A DNA stretch of 35,747 nt from Magnetococcales bacterium (GTDB taxonomy: Bacteria; Pseudomonadota; Magnetococcia; Magnetococcales; JADFXB01), in contig JADFXB010000029.1 of the NCBI GenBank assembly GCA_015233935.1, positions 1-35,747 on the forward strand, read 5' to 3'. Of the stretch, positions 35,181 through 35,747 are shown piece after piece. Both the position numbers and the translations under genes were made by a program. The notes beneath the pieces were generated by a model. It was not told the origin of the DNA. It searched no databases and worked only from the letters and a program-made list of their open reading frames with translations. The number at the start of each line of letters is the position of its first letter. The first letter of the stretch is position 1.

Positions 35181-35384
35181 TCACTGAAAAATTTCTTCAA
35201 TCGAATCCCCAGAAAGAATCTGCCTGGCCCATTTTTTCAAGGATTCCAAATCTGCCTCAACCAGTTTACAGCGAACCCAATCAGACACCGAACCAAAGCG
35301 GTCCTGAAGCTGGTCGAGGTTCCCTTCCACTTTTCCTTACTGCATCCAATCCCTGGTCCATCTTTCCATTATTTAGGCTAACAT
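35181..35384 (-). pseudogene. decayed Rpn/DUF4351 C-terminal remnant
   Basis: One minus-strand frame, broken by two TAA stops (35375-35373 and 35339-35337), reads EVSSMLA-stop-IMERWTRDWMQ-stop-GKVEG. It then continues NLDQLQDRFGSVSDWVRCKL, VEADLESLKKWARQIL, SGDSIEEIF and ends at TGA. This is the familiar linker and C-terminal DUF4351 domain of Rpn/PD-(D/E)XK transposase-like nucleases. The frame stays open upstream to about 35480 (LAKKTKPSLNSPPATDDLQ), but the nuclease domain is missing. It looks like a relic of a full-length gene; ATG 35384 behind GGAGGT is followed by only two more codons. Confidence 0.65.
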
Positions 35385-35747
35385 GGAAGATACCTCCTGG
35401 AGATCATCGGTAGCTGGCGGGGAGTTGAGAGAGGGCTTGGTCTTTTTGGCCAAACCGGAGCGGATGAACTCCGGCGGACAGGAAAAACACCTAATACAAT
35501 ATAAATTTTATATTTTTTCAGGTCAGACTGGTGGGAGTATCCCTAACGCACCGCAAAAAAGGCAGTGCTCCAGCCTGCGCCATCATGTTAATGTTTTGAT
35601 TATCTTTTGGCAATGGTTAGACCAGGCAAAAATGATTAACCGATGCGTTTTCCATAGAGCGGGGAACGGACTTTATAGAAGACATACCAACTCCCTTTGG
35701 CAAACAGTCTACCGAAATGACTCATCATAAAGTTGACAGTGGACTAG
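35385..35747. other. A/T-rich region without a recognised gene
   Basis: The minus frame of the DUF4351 relic continues to about 35480. ATATAAA-T-TTTATAT at 35499-35513 is an inverted repeat, and CCGGAG...CTCCGG brackets 8 bases at 35455-35474. A 30-codon minus-strand reading frame at 35636-35728 (MMSHFGRLFAKGSWYVFYKV, then RSPLYGKRIG) looks protein-like but has no family I know. A 115-codon plus-strand frame from 35383 is antisense to the relic and unsupported. Confidence 0.35.

Noticed and set aside
34964-35200. 78-codon minus-strand frame
   Set aside because: Starts at TTG inside the DUF4351 relic in another frame, with no ribosome site and no recognisable domain.
35383-35730. 115-codon plus-strand frame
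   Set aside because: Antisense to the DUF4351 remnant and mixed in composition; no evidence of coding.

Overview
The window is chromosomal DNA of about 50-55% GC from a Gram-negative bacterium. A sigma-32 (RpoH) gene, anmK, tyrS, argB/argC, NfeD/slipin and a YgiM-type SH3 protein point to Pseudomonadota. The dense signalling genes, two hemerythrin-domain fusions and a bacterial cereblon-like (CULT) gene would suit a microaerophilic, motile organism such as a magnetotactic proteobacterium (Magnetococcia or Magnetospirillum-like), but that placement is inference. I see no rRNA, tRNA, CRISPR array or intact insertion sequence.

Layout. (1) 0-6.5 kb: an Alvin-type ferredoxin and argC, then a minus-strand set reading aminotransferase, SxtJ membrane protein, a 49-residue DUF5989 micro-protein and a NodU/CmcH carbamoyltransferase, divergent from a family-2 glycosyltransferase. 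(2) 6.3-21 kb: a signalling island. It holds a TusA-like protein, a chemoreceptor ending in CZB and hemerythrin domains, a REC-Hpt protein, a large hybrid kinase, a MerR-type HTH-REC regulator, a REC-PAS-GAF-HD-GYP-hemerythrin protein, a ferritin-like protein, a CULT protein, a rhodanese, an OmpR-type regulator, a stand-alone Hpt protein and a precorrin-2 dehydrogenase-like protein. (3) 21-23 kb: a DUF2249 protein, a C_GCAxxG_C_C protein and HypA. (4) 22.8-28 kb, minus strand: K+ channel with RCK domain, two DUF1538 membrane proteins, a short-T-loop P-II protein, slipin and NfeD, apparently one transcription unit with a good promoter just behind the argB terminator. (5) 28-34.3 kb: argB, an SH3/coiled-coil membrane protein, a second P-II paralogue, tyrS, a one-TM hypothetical, anmK and rpoH. 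(6) 34.3-35.7 kb: a ParE/RelE-type toxin-antitoxin pair and a decayed Rpn/DUF4351 remnant in otherwise non-coding DNA.

How it may work together. The plus-strand run from 14.5 to 19.1 kb combines a DNA-binding response regulator, a c-di-GMP phosphodiesterase carrying an O2/NO-type di-iron hemerythrin domain, a ferritin-like di-iron protein, a cereblon-like ligand-binding protein and a rhodanese. The last three are joined by immediate or overlapping stop/start junctions. This is the most unusual unit in the window. Just upstream, the hybrid-kinase and HTH-REC genes diverge from promoters whose -10 elements coincide, with a perfect 9-bp tandem repeat filling the spacer of one. The K+ channel/DUF1538/P-II unit looks like an ion-transport system under P-II control whose substrate is unknown.
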